A DNA stretch of 64,000 nucleotides, taken from NCBI GenBank assembly GCA_036564135.1, contig DATCLC010000121.1:17906-81905 (forward strand), written 5' to 3'. The translations under genes were made by a program, and so were the position numbers. This stretch comes from RSA11 sp036564135 (GTDB taxonomy: Bacteria; Actinomycetota; Thermoleophilia; Solirubrobacterales; 70-9). Within the stretch, counting starts at the first letter, position 1, and every line of letters begins with the position of its first letter. Shown in pieces: positions 50,700 through 58,198 of this stretch. The notes beneath the pieces were generated by a model that was not told the DNA's origin, did no database searches, and saw only the letters and a program-made list of their open reading frames with translations.

Positions 50700-51791
50700 C
50701 TACTGACCTTCGCTGACGATGTCGACCGAGTGACCGAGGCTGCGCACGATATCGGCGGCGCGCTCGGCCTCGGCGTCGCCAGCCACCCACATCGTGACGG
50801 CGCCGGTGCGCATGTCGGGCGCCGGATACAGCGCCATGTCCTCGATGTTCACCCCGGCCTTGCCGAGCGCGAGCGCGAGCTCGGCGAGCGTGCCCGGCCG
50901 GTTCTCGACCGACGCACGCAGCTCGCGCAGCGGGCCCGCCGTGCGGGCGCCCTCGAGCAGGCGGGCCCGCGCGCTGCGGGCCTCGCGCTGCCAGGCGAGG
51001 ATGCGGTCGCGGTCGCCGGAACGGATCACCTCGGCCGCCTCGCGCAGGCGCTCGATCACCGCGTCGATCTCGGCGCCGACGACGTCGGCGTTGCTGGCGA
51101 AGATGTCGGCCCAGATCCGCGGGTTGGAGCCGGCGACCCGGGTCGCGTCGCGGAAGCTCGGCCCGGCCTCGGGGAGGCGCTCGGACTCCTCGCTGGCGGC
51201 GGCGACGGCCTGGTCGACGAGCACGTTGGCGAGCACGTGCGGCAGGTGGCTCACCGTCGCCAGCAGCCGGTCGTGCGACTCCGCGTCAATCGCCTGCGGG
51301 CGCGCGCCGATCTCGGTGATCGTTCGCTGGAGGCGGTCGTAGTGGACGCCGCTCGCGTTGGGCGTCGGCGTCAAATACCAGCGCGCGCCGTCGAACAGAT
51401 CGGCGCGCGCGTGCTCGACCCCGGCGCTCTCGGCGCCCGCGATCGGGTGCCCGCCGATGAAGCGCTCCGCGTCGGGTAGGGAGGCGATACGGGAGACGAG
51501 CTCGCGCTTGGTCGAGCCGACGTCGCTCACGACGGCGTCGCCGCCCGCGGCGAGCGCCGCCTCGACCAGGCCGGGTAGCTCGCGCACGGGCGCCGCGCAG
51601 AAGGCGATCTCCGCCGCGGCCGCGGCCGCCGCCGGCGAGTCGGTGACCTCGTCGATCGCCCCGAGCTCGAGCGCGCGCTCGAGGATGCCCGGGTCGGGGT
51701 CGAACCCCACGACCCGGGCGCCCAGGCGGCCCCGGGACGCCAGCCCGATCGAGCCGCCGATCAGGCCAACGCCCAGGACCGCGATGCGCAC
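50700..51791 (-). CDS. tyrA: Prephenate dehydrogenase with C-terminal ACT domain
   Basis: TyrA oxidises prephenate to 4-hydroxyphenylpyruvate on the way to tyrosine. The Rossmann start MRIAVLGVGLIGGSIGLASR, the catalytic GGHPIAGAESAGVEHA and the helix SHLPHVLANVLVDQA are present. Residues from about 285 form an ACT-like domain (LRELRASVENRPGTLAELAL) that probably gives feedback control by tyrosine. The length is 363 residues. It follows the DAHP synthase gene by about 20 bases. Confidence 0.93.
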   Translation of the reverse strand: MRIAVLGVGLIGGSIGLASRGRLGARVVGFDPDPGILERALELGAIDEVTDSPAAAAAAAEIAFCAAPVRELPGLVEAALAAGGDAVVSDVGSTKRELVSRIASLPDAERFIGGHPIAGAESAGVEHARADLFDGARWYLTPTPNASGVHYDRLQRTITEIGARPQAIDAESHDRLLATVSHLPHVLANVLVDQAVAAASEESERLPEAGPSFRDATRVAGSNPRIWADIFASNADVVGAEIDAVIERLREAAEVIRSGDRDRILAWQREARSARARLLEGARTAGPLRELRASVENRPGTLAELALALGKAGVNIEDMALYPAPDMRTGAVTMWVAGDAEAERAADIVRSLGHSVDIVSEGQ

Positions 51792-51812
51792 GTCGAAATC
51801 CCGGCGTCCGGC

Positions 51813-52847
51813 CTAGGCCTCGACGCCGCGGCTGGTCCGCTTCCCGGCGATCTCGGCGACCTGGAAGACGTGCTCGGCGTACTCGTTGAACGTGTCCGTC
51901 GGCAGCGCCTGCGGGCCGTCGCAGATCGCCTTCTCGGGGTCGTTGTGGACCTCGACGATGATCCCGTCCGCGCCGGCGGCGGCCGCTGCGAGGGACATCG
52001 GCTTGACGAGGTCGCGGCGACCCGCGGCATGGCTCGGGTCGACGACGATCGGCAGGTGCGTGAGCTCGCGCAGGGTCGGGACGGCGAGCAGATCGAGCGT
52101 GAAGCGGTACGCCGTCTCGAACGTGCGGATCCCGCGCTCGCAGAGCATGACCTTCTCGTTGCCCTCCTTGAGGATGTACTCGGAGGCCATGAGCAGCTCC
52201 TCGAGCGTCGCGGAGAGGCCGCGCTTGAGCAGGATCGGCAGGCCGGTGCGGCCCAGCTCGGAGAGCAGCGTGTAGTTCTGCATGTTGCGGGCGCCCACCT
52301 GGATCACGTCGGCGACCTCGACGACGTTCTCGATGTCGCGCGCGTCCATGACCTCGGTGACGATCGGCAGCCCGGTCTCCTCCTTCGCCTCCTGGAGGAG
52401 CCGCAGGCCCTCGACGCCGAGGCCCTGGAAGCTGTACGGCGAGGTGCGCGGCTTGTAGGCGCCGCCGCGCAGCATGTCCGCGCCGGCGCCGGCGACGGTG
52501 CGCGCGACCGTGAGGGTCTGGTCGCGGCTCTCCACCGTGCACGGACCCGCGATCAGCGCGAAGTAGTCGCCGCCCACCTTGGCGTCGCCGACCTCGACGA
52601 CGGTGCGCTGGCCCTTGCGGAACTGGGCGGAGGCGAGCTTGTACGGCTTGAGGATCGGCACGATGTGATCCACGCCGGGCGCCGCCTCGAGACCGAGCGC
52701 GGCGACGCGGTCGCGGTCGCCAATCGCGCCGATCACGGTCAGCAGCTCACCCTTGGAGATGTGCGCGGAGCAGCCGACTTCCTCGATGCGCTCGACCACG
52801 TGGTCGATCTGCTCCTGGGTCGCCCCCTCTTTCATCACGATCATCAT
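51813..52847 (-). CDS. aroF: 3-deoxy-7-phosphoheptulonate synthase, type I-beta
   Basis: DAHP synthase condenses PEP and erythrose-4-phosphate, the first committed step of aromatic amino acid synthesis. The 344-residue protein has an N-terminal ferredoxin-like regulatory domain (MMIVMKEGATQEQIDHVVER ... about 1-66) and a TIM barrel with IAGPCTVESRDQ, GAYKPRTSPYSFQGLG, VIQVGARNMQNYTLL, GLSATLEELLMASEYILKEG, RGIRTFE and VDPSHAAGRRDLV. The regulatory domain suggests feedback by Tyr/Phe. A leader-peptide attenuator-like region precedes the gene. The second of two adjacent ATGs may also serve as start. Confidence 0.94.
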   Translation of the reverse strand: MMIVMKEGATQEQIDHVVERIEEVGCSAHISKGELLTVIGAIGDRDRVAALGLEAAPGVDHIVPILKPYKLASAQFRKGQRTVVEVGDAKVGGDYFALIAGPCTVESRDQTLTVARTVAGAGADMLRGGAYKPRTSPYSFQGLGVEGLRLLQEAKEETGLPIVTEVMDARDIENVVEVADVIQVGARNMQNYTLLSELGRTGLPILLKRGLSATLEELLMASEYILKEGNEKVMLCERGIRTFETAYRFTLDLLAVPTLRELTHLPIVVDPSHAAGRRDLVKPMSLAAAAAGADGIIVEVHNDPEKAICDGPQALPTDTFNEYAEHVFQVAEIAGKRTSRGVEA

Positions 52848-52999
52848 TTGTGCTTGGCCCCTTTTTCTCTTGAACGAAAGCTTTCCTGCGTTTGGTCGAA
52901 CGTCGGTGTGTGGCCTCCCCTGAACGCGGGAAGAACCGCTGCTTCGGCGCCCGGCTGAAGGTTGATGCTGCGTTGGGTCGCGCGACCCCGGCCGGACGC
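52848..52999 (-). promoter_or_regulatory. Attenuator-like leader region of DAHP synthase
   Basis: This stretch separates the leader-peptide stop from the DAHP synthase ATG. Several pairings are visible. GGGTCGCGCGACCC (52975-52988) is a self-complementary hairpin. GGCGTCCGGC, starting with the last base of the leader stop codon (53000-52991), can pair over 10 bp, with one G-U, with GCCGGGCGCC (52955-52946), enclosing that hairpin. A CTTC...GAAG stem overlaps the downstream arm, so structures could compete. AAAAAGGGG before the ATG is a likely ribosome site. No T-run terminator is present; control could use Rho or block translation. Confidence 0.6.
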
Positions 53000-53089
53000 C
53001 TAGCTAAATCGCCAATAGGTAAACCAGCGCACACGAGCAGGCGCGCCCTCGCGGGCGAAGTTGAGAGCCTGCTTGCGGTGGCGGTTCAT
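53000..53089 (-). CDS. Aromatic-rich leader peptide of DAHP synthase
   Basis: A 29-residue peptide gene: MNRHRKQALNFAREGAPARV followed by RWFTYWRFS, then TAG. Five of seven residues at 22-28 are aromatic, covering Trp, Phe and Tyr, the products of the pathway whose first enzyme lies about 150 bases downstream. A ribosome stalling there for any of the three charged tRNAs would alter folding of the downstream leader. The coding region itself holds an inverted repeat (AGCAGGC/GCCTGCT, 53067-53073 with 53036-53042, enclosing GCCC/GGGC). No Shine-Dalgarno is visible; the predicted start of transcription lies within about 10 bases of the ATG, so the mRNA may be leaderless. Confidence 0.75.
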   Translation of the reverse strand: MNRHRKQALNFAREGAPARVRWFTYWRFS

Positions 53090-53098
53090 TGACTGGGT

Positions 53099-53127
53099 TT
53101 TGTAGCAGGGTCGCGCCGATTTCGCAA
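53099..53127 (-). promoter_or_regulatory. Putative promoter of the aromatic leader and DAHP synthase
   Basis: On the minus strand TTGCGA (53127-53122) and TACAAA (53104-53099) are separated by exactly 17 bp, a good sigma-70/SigA-type promoter. Transcription would begin a few bases before the leader-peptide ATG at 53089. Confidence 0.55.
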
Positions 53128-53161
53128 AGCACCCGGGCGCAGGCGGCGCGATACTGGCGCG

Positions 53162-53875
53162 ATGGGAGCGCGCGTTGGCAAGGCCCTGATCGGCGTGGCG
53201 GCGCTGCTCGCCGCGGCGGCGCTCGCTTTGCCCGGCGGCCCCGGCGAGGGCGCGCGGGTCACCGCGCAGGACGCCCGCGACCCGGCGCGCGCGGCACCCC
53301 CGTTCGAGGCTCAGATCCGCAGGATCAAGGGCGATTTGCGCCGCCACGTCAAGGGCACCTCCTGGCGCTCGGGCTGTCCGGTGCCGCTGCGCGAGCTGCG
53401 CCACGTCCGGGTCGTGCGCTGGGATTTCGAGGGGCGCGTGAAGCGCGGGCGGCTGATCGTGCACCGCCGCCACGCACGGCGGATCGTCAAGGCGATGCGC
53501 CGGCTTTACCGCAAGCGCTTCCCGATCCGCCGGATGCACTTGATCGACCGCTACGGCGCCGACGACCGCCGCTCGATGGCGGCCGACAACACCTCCGCGT
53601 TCAACTGCCGCTACGTCGCGGGCACGACCCGCTGGTCGATGCACGCCTACGGCAAGGCGATCGACATCAATCCGCGCGAGAACCCGTACGTCACGCCCTC
53701 TGGCCACGTCTCGCCGCCGCAGGGCCGGCCCTACGCCGACCGCTCGCGCACGGCGAAGGGCATGGTGAAGCGCGGCGGGCCGGCGTTCAACGCGCTGCGG
53801 CGCGTCGGCTGGGAATGGGGCGGCGACTGGTCGGGGACCAAGGACTACATGCATTTCTCGGCGAATGGGCGGTGA
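53162..53875 (+). CDS. Secreted M15-family (VanY-like) peptidase
   Basis: A 237-residue exported peptidase. The hydrophobic N-terminus KALIGVAALLAAAALALPGG is a signal peptide. The zinc site of M15C peptidases is complete: SMHAYGKAIDINPRENP gives His161 and Asp168, and KDYMHF gives His231. Members cleave D-Ala-containing or LD cross-links of peptidoglycan. Both the enzyme class and extracytoplasmic location are likely; the exact bond is not known. The gene faces away from the DAHP synthase leader, and its stop overlaps the next start as GTGA. Confidence 0.85.
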   Translation: MGARVGKALIGVAALLAAAALALPGGPGEGARVTAQDARDPARAAPPFEAQIRRIKGDLRRHVKGTSWRSGCPVPLRELRHVRVVRWDFEGRVKRGRLIVHRRHARRIVKAMRRLYRKRFPIRRMHLIDRYGADDRRSMAADNTSAFNCRYVAGTTRWSMHAYGKAIDINPRENPYVTPSGHVSPPQGRPYADRSRTAKGMVKRGGPAFNALRRVGWEWGGDWSGTKDYMHFSANGR

Positions 53876-54285
53876 GCTACCAGCTGTCAGCGATGAGCTC
53901 GAACGCGCGTAGATGGCTCTGGGCGTGGGTTGGAGGTGCCGCGATCGGGGTCGGCAACGGCGTGCTGCGCGAGACGACCTATGCGCGCTTCATGAACCCC
54001 CCGGCCGCGCATCAGGTATCGACCGGGGTTGCGATCGGCGCGTTCGCGGCGTACTTCGCTGCGCTGCAGCGTCGCTGGCCGCTCGAGTCGGCTGCGGAGG
54101 CGAATCGCGTCGGGGGCGCATGGCTCGCGGCGACGGTGGCGTTCGAGTTCGGCTTCGGCCGGGGCGTCGCGAAGCTCTCCTGGGAGGAGCTCCTCGCTGA
54201 CTACAACCTCGCCCGCGGCCGCACCTGGCCGCTCGTGCTCGCCACGATCGCCACGGGCCCACGGGTCGCCTACGAGCTGGACTGA
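53872..54285 (+). CDS. Small membrane protein, unknown function
   Basis: A 130-137 residue protein with about four hydrophobic segments (WLWAWVGGAAIGVGNGVLRE, VSTGVAIGAFAAYFAALQRR, GGAWLAATVAFEFGFG, TWPLVLATIATGPRVAYELD) and conserved-looking WEELLADYNLARGR before the last one. I recognise a small uncharacterised membrane family but no named one. The GTG (53872) overlaps the peptidase stop; the ATG at 53893 may be the real start, because the intervening codons read like a low-complexity repeat (SYQLSA). A 7-bp tandem repeat lies downstream. Confidence 0.65.
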   Translation: MSYQLSAMSSNARRWLWAWVGGAAIGVGNGVLRETTYARFMNPPAAHQVSTGVAIGAFAAYFAALQRRWPLESAAEANRVGGAWLAATVAFEFGFGRGVAKLSWEELLADYNLARGRTWPLVLATIATGPRVAYELD

Positions 54286-54349
54286 CGCGCCGTGGCCCAG
54301 ATCCGCCTCGCTCGGGCCGGCGGGGGCGTTTCGGGTCGCCGCGCGCCCC

Positions 54350-54398
54350 GACTGGCGACTGACGACTGGCAGCTGGAGGCTGGAGGCTGGAGGCTGAC
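54350..54398. repeat. Seven tandem 7-bp units
   Basis: Forty-nine bases made of seven heptamers: GACTGGC, GACTGAC, GACTGGC, AGCTGGA, GGCTGGA, GGCTGGA, GGCTGAC. The array ends exactly where the aminotransferase stop codon begins. Translated, it gives the WRLxxGxW type of low-complexity text seen as intergenic repeats in some genomes. It is probably a slippage-prone tandem repeat without a coding role. Confidence 0.75.
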
Positions 54399-55493
54399 CT
54401 ACAGCGCCGCCATCAGCGCCTCGAGGAACCGCTGGTTCTGCTCGGAGGTCCCGTAGCTCACGCGGATGTGGCCGGGGCCGCCCAGCGGCGTGCCGGCGCG
54501 GACCACGATCCCCTGCCCGCGCAGGGTTTCGACGACCTCGCGCTCGCGGTCGGCGTCGCCGAGCTCGATCCACGAGAAGTTCGCGTGCGAGTCGGGGGTG
54601 TTCAGGCCGAGCTCCCGCACGCCCTCCTGGACGTTGACGCGCTCGACGATCGTGCGCTCGACCCGCTGGGCGACGTCGTCCTGGTGGCGCACGGCCTCGG
54701 CGGCGGCCGCCTGCGCGAGGGCGTTCACGCTGAACGGCTGGCGTACGGCGTCGACCGCGGCGCGGAACGCGGGCGAGCACAGCGCGTAGCCGACTCGCAG
54801 GCCGGCGAGCCCGTAGGCCTTGGAGAACGTCCGCAGCAGCACCAGGTTGTGGTGGCGGCGCCACAGGTCGACGGTCGCGTCGGGATCGTCGTTGAGCTGG
54901 AAGTCGATGTAGGCCTCGTCGAGGATCACGGTGACGTGGTCGGGCACCGCCTCGACGAACTCGGCGATGCGCGCCGCAGGGATGTGCGTGGATGTGGGGT
55001 TGTTCGGATTGCAGACGAGCACGAGCTGGGTGGCCGCAGTGATCTCGGCGAGCATCGCGTCGAGGTCGTGCTCGTACGCGTCGTTCAGCGGTACGCGGAT
55101 CTCGCGCGCGCCGGAGAGCGGCGCGAGGTACGGGTACATCGAGAACGAGGGCCACGCGTAGACGATCTCCGCCCCCGGCTCGCACAACGCGAGCGCCGCG
55201 GCCAGCAGGATCTCGCAGGAGCCGTTGGCGAGCGCGATCGAGCCCGGCTCGGCGTCGTGGCGCTCGGCGAGGCGCTGCCGCAGGAGGGTGCCCGAGGGGT
55301 CCGGGTAGCGGTTCATGGCGCTCGCGGCGCGCGCGATCGCCTCGACGACGGCCTCGTGCGGCGGGTACGGCGACTCGTTGGAGGCAAGCTGGGCGATGTC
55401 CTCGCTGACGATCGCCTCGGGCGCCTTGCCGACGGGGACGCCCGCCACGTAGCCGGGAATCTGCTTGAGCTTGGCGGAGAAGTTGACTGGCAT
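54399..55493 (-). CDS. hisC: HisC-family aminotransferase (histidinol-phosphate or aromatic)
   Basis: The 364-residue PLP enzyme has ASNESPYPPHEAVVEAI, NRYPDPSGTLLRQRLAERH, NPNNPTSTHIP, DEAYIDF and the PLP lysine in FSKAYGLAGLRVGYA (Lys225). Sequence alone cannot separate histidinol-phosphate from aromatic aminotransferase. Its neighbours are chorismate mutase upstream and DAHP synthase, prephenate dehydrogenase and aroA downstream, with no his genes. It may therefore act on phenylpyruvate or 4-hydroxyphenylpyruvate. ATG at 55493 fits the family start. Confidence 0.88.
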   Translation of the reverse strand: MPVNFSAKLKQIPGYVAGVPVGKAPEAIVSEDIAQLASNESPYPPHEAVVEAIARAASAMNRYPDPSGTLLRQRLAERHDAEPGSIALANGSCEILLAAALALCEPGAEIVYAWPSFSMYPYLAPLSGAREIRVPLNDAYEHDLDAMLAEITAATQLVLVCNPNNPTSTHIPAARIAEFVEAVPDHVTVILDEAYIDFQLNDDPDATVDLWRRHHNLVLLRTFSKAYGLAGLRVGYALCSPAFRAAVDAVRQPFSVNALAQAAAAEAVRHQDDVAQRVERTIVERVNVQEGVRELGLNTPDSHANFSWIELGDADREREVVETLRGQGIVVRAGTPLGGPGHIRVSYGTSEQNQRFLEALMAAL

Positions 55494-55527
55494 GCGGTCG
55501 CTGATTATCGCGGGCGCGCTCTCCCGC

Positions 55528-55899
55528 TCATTGCGCCGCGTGCAGGTCGGCGCGCAGCTTCTGCGTCTCGCCGATGTAGGTGTGCACGGGCTCATGGTCG
55601 GCGGGCGCGTAGTAGTGGGCCATCAGCCGGATCACCCGCGGCATCGAGCCCGGGACCTCCATCTCGCGGGCGCAGATCAGCGGGACCCGGTCGAGGCCGA
55701 GCTCGCGCGCGGCTACCGCGGGGAACTCCGCGTTCAGGTCGGCGGTCGCGGTGAAGATCACGCTCACGAAGTTCTCCGGCGCAAGCCCGTTGCGCTCCAT
55801 GAGCTCGCTGACGAGCTCCCGCGTCGCCGCGAGGATCGCGTCCGCCTCGTCGCGCTCCGCCTGCACGGCGCCGCGCACTGCCCAGAGTCGATCAGCCAT
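55528..55899 (-). CDS. aroH: Chorismate mutase, AroH type
   Basis: This rearranges chorismate to prephenate, the branch point to Phe and Tyr. The 123-residue trimeric AroH-type protein has the catalytic Arg9 (WAVRGA), Cys76 and Glu79 (ICAREMEVPG) and Arg91 (RVIRLM), matching the Bacillus enzyme. The ATG at 55899 overlaps the rluB stop by 8 bases. It precedes the aminotransferase by about 35 bases, so these are probably one transcript. Confidence 0.93.
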   Translation of the reverse strand: MADRLWAVRGAVQAERDEADAILAATRELVSELMERNGLAPENFVSVIFTATADLNAEFPAVAARELGLDRVPLICAREMEVPGSMPRVIRLMAHYYAPADHEPVHTYIGETQKLRADLHAAQ

Positions 55900-56593
55900 C
55901 GGGGCGGGAATCCTTCCAAAGCGCGTCGATCTCGGCGCGCGCGAGCCTGCGGGCCTCCCCCTCCGGCAGCCTCCCGAGGCGCAGCGAGCCAAAGCGCACG
56001 CGGCGCAGCGCGACCACCTCGTTGCCGACCGCCTCGGCCATCCGGCGCACCTGGCGGTTGCGCCCCTCGCGCAGCGTGATCTCGAGCGTGCGCGCGCCCG
56101 TGCGGTTTACGCGCGCGGGCAGCGTCGGCCCGTCGTCGAGGCGCACGCCGCGCGCGAGCCGGCGAAGCTGGGAGCCGCTCACCACCCGCTTGAGCGTCAC
56201 CCGGTAGGTGCGCGGCACTCCGTAGCGCGGGTGCGTGAGCCGGTTGGCGAGCTCGCCGTCGTTGGTGAGCAGGATGAGCCCGGTTGAGTCGGCGTCCAGG
56301 CGCCCGACCGGGTAGAGCCGCCGCTTCGAGGGGACGAGGTCGACCACGGTCGGGTTGCCGCCGGGGTCGCGCGCGGTCGAGACCACGCCGAGCGGCTTGT
56401 TGAGCACCCAGACCTCGCGCGGCTCGGGCCGCACGGGCTCGCCGTCCACCTCCACACCGCTGTTCTCGTCCACGTCGCGCGCCGGGTCGGTGACGACCTC
56501 GCCGCCCACGCGCACGCGCCCGGCCGCGATCAGCCGCTCGGAGGCGCGCCGCGAGGCGACGCCGCAGTGCGCGAGGTACTTGGCGAGCCGCAT
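55892..56593 (-). CDS. rluB: 23S rRNA pseudouridine synthase RluB/RsuA family
   Basis: The N-terminal S4 domain (MRLAKYLAHCGVASRRASER, LIAAGRVRV) is followed by the catalytic Asp in YPVGRLDADSTGLILLTNDG and REGRNRQVRRMAEAVGNEVV. It makes pseudouridine in 23S (or 16S) rRNA; the exact site cannot be told. The length of 233 residues is normal. It usually follows scpB in Actinobacteria, as here. Confidence 0.93.
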   Translation of the reverse strand: MRLAKYLAHCGVASRRASERLIAAGRVRVGGEVVTDPARDVDENSGVEVDGEPVRPEPREVWVLNKPLGVVSTARDPGGNPTVVDLVPSKRRLYPVGRLDADSTGLILLTNDGELANRLTHPRYGVPRTYRVTLKRVVSGSQLRRLARGVRLDDGPTLPARVNRTGARTLEITLREGRNRQVRRMAEAVGNEVVALRRVRFGSLRLGRLPEGEARRLARAEIDALWKDSRPDG

Positions 56594-56691
56594 ACGGGCT
56601 CGAAGCTACAAGCCCGCCGATGCGAGGCGGATTCGTACGCCTATGCCGAACAGAACCGCTCCACTCGGGCCGGCGGGCGGTTGGGGGCCCG

Positions 56692-57273
56692 TCAGGACGC
56701 GCGCTGCTCGCCCGCCTTGAGCAGGCGCTCGCGCAGCTCGCGCTCATCCTCGGGGCTCGGGTCGAAGCGCGACGGGTCGGGCAGCGCGTCGAGGCCCGAG
56801 AGCCCGAAGAGGCGCTCGAACAGCGGCGTCGTGCGGTACATGACCGCGCCGAAGCGCGAGCGGCCGGACTCCTCGATCAGCCCCCGCTCGACCAGCGTCT
56901 GCACGGCCGACTCGCCCGAGACCCCGCGGATGCGCGCGATCTCCGGGCGCGAGACCGGCTGCAGGTAGGCGACGATCGCGAGCGTCTCGGCCTGCGCCTG
57001 CGTAAGCGGCGGCGTCTTCGGCTTGGCGAGCAGGCGGCGCGCCGCCTCCTCGGCGATCGGGTCGGCGGCGAGCGTGTAGCCGCCCGCCACCTGGCGGAGC
57101 ACGAGGCCGCGCTGTCCCTCGCGCCACAGCCCCGAGAGCCCGTCGAGGGCGCGCTCGACCTCGGCCTCGGTCGCGTCGGTCGCCTCGACCAGCTCCTGGA
57201 CCGAGACGGGCTCGGGCGAGAGGAAGAGCAGCGCCTCGATGATGCGCTCCAGGCGCGGCACCTCCACGCTCAC
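56692..57273 (-). CDS. scpB: Segregation and condensation protein ScpB
   Basis: ScpB is a winged-helix dimer that binds ScpA at the SMC heads. The 193-residue protein has RIIEALLFLSPEPVSVQELV, QAETLAIVAYLQPVSRPEIA, RIRGVSGESAVQTLVERGLI, and the YRTTPLFERLFGLSGLDALP C-terminal segment. Its GTG start overlaps the scpA stop. The genes are complete although the SMC in this window is shortened. Confidence 0.94.
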   Translation of the reverse strand: MSVEVPRLERIIEALLFLSPEPVSVQELVEATDATEAEVERALDGLSGLWREGQRGLVLRQVAGGYTLAADPIAEEAARRLLAKPKTPPLTQAQAETLAIVAYLQPVSRPEIARIRGVSGESAVQTLVERGLIEESGRSRFGAVMYRTTPLFERLFGLSGLDALPDPSRFDPSPEDERELRERLLKAGEQRAS

Positions 57274-58031
57274 GCCACCTCCCTCACGCGCGCCCGCCCC
57301 TCGTCGCGGCGGGGCATGATCCGGATCGGGCCGAAGAGCTCGGACTGCTCCCAGGTCGCCTCGCCCCGCTTGTGCATCTCGAGCAGCGCGAAGATCGTGA
57401 CCGCCTGGGTGATCCGGTCCTCGCGGCCGAAGTGTTCGTCGAAGTCGAGCGAGTCGCGGCGGCGCAGCAGCTGGCGCAGGAGCGCGAGCCGCCGCTCGAG
57501 CGAGACCGTGGGCCGGATGTGCGAGGTGTCCGGCTCGGGCGGCGTGCGCAGGAGCTCGCCGATCGCCTGGGCGAGGCGCTCGGGATCGTACGCCTGCTTG
57601 GCCGCGTCGTAGGAGACGCGCCGCAGCTCGGGCGGCAGCGGCGCCGAGCGGTAGGTGAAGCGCGAGCCCTCCGCGAAGCGCTCGGCGAGCCAGCGCGCGG
57701 CGTCGCGGTAGCGGCGGTACTCAAGCATGCGCGCGAGGAGCTCCTCGGCCGCCTCCTCGGGGGCGAGCGCCTGCAGCTCCTCGTCGACCTCCTCCTGCGG
57801 CAGGAGCAGGCGCGACTTGAGCTCCAGCAGCGCGGCGATCAGGACGAGGAACTCGGTGGCCGCCTCGAGGTCGAGCTCGCCCTGCTCCTCGAGGTGCTCG
57901 ATGTAGGCGACGACGATCTCGCCCAGCTCCACCTCCGCGAGGCTCACGCCCTCGCGCAGGACGACCGCCATGAGCAGGTCGAACGGGCCCGCGAAGACGT
58001 CGAGCTCGAGGTCGAGGTCGGCTACCGACAC
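57270..58031 (-). CDS. scpA: Segregation and condensation protein ScpA (kleisin)
   Basis: ScpA bridges the SMC heads. The N-terminal DVFAGPFDLLMAVVLREGVS, followed by FLVLIAALLELKSRLLLPQE, and the C-terminal winged-helix (ITQAVTIFALLEMHKRGEAT) are all standard. The length of 253 residues is normal and the linker is intact. Start GTG at 58031 fits the family. It is upstream of scpB in one operon. Confidence 0.93.
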   Translation of the reverse strand: MSVADLDLELDVFAGPFDLLMAVVLREGVSLAEVELGEIVVAYIEHLEEQGELDLEAATEFLVLIAALLELKSRLLLPQEEVDEELQALAPEEAAEELLARMLEYRRYRDAARWLAERFAEGSRFTYRSAPLPPELRRVSYDAAKQAYDPERLAQAIGELLRTPPEPDTSHIRPTVSLERRLALLRQLLRRRDSLDFDEHFGREDRITQAVTIFALLEMHKRGEATWEQSELFGPIRIMPRRDEGRARVREVA

Positions 58032-58099
58032 GCAAGCGAGCTTAAAGACGGCCCCGGTCGCTTTCGGGGCCCCGCCCCCTCCAACTCCCCTCGAAGGTA

Positions 58100-58128
58100 C
58101 GAGAACGCCGCAAATAGCGGCGATCTCG
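58100..58128. terminator. Hairpin downstream of trpS
   Basis: CGAGA-A-CGCCGC and GCGGCG-A-TCTCG (58100-58111 and 58117-58128) form an 11-bp stem with one mismatch and loop AAATA, between the trpS stop and the scpA start on the minus strand. It probably ends trpS transcription. Confidence 0.55.
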
Positions 58129-58198
58129 GGCGGTTTGCGGTGACGGGGCGGCCGCTCAGCAGGCCCGTTCCCACGGCGGGGTCGGCCCCGCGGCGGGC

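Noticed and set aside
53090..53854. Extension of the aromatic leader frame upstream to a 284-codon gene
   Set aside because: It would be antisense to the M15 peptidase, with Arg/Ala/Val-rich text; the short frame from 53089 behind a promoter fits a leader peptide far better.
56594..56691. Copy of the GAGGCGGATTCG hairpin seen at 4980-5012
   Set aside because: GAGGCGGATTCG recurs near 56626, but the opposite arm is broken by several mismatches, so I do not list it as a terminator.
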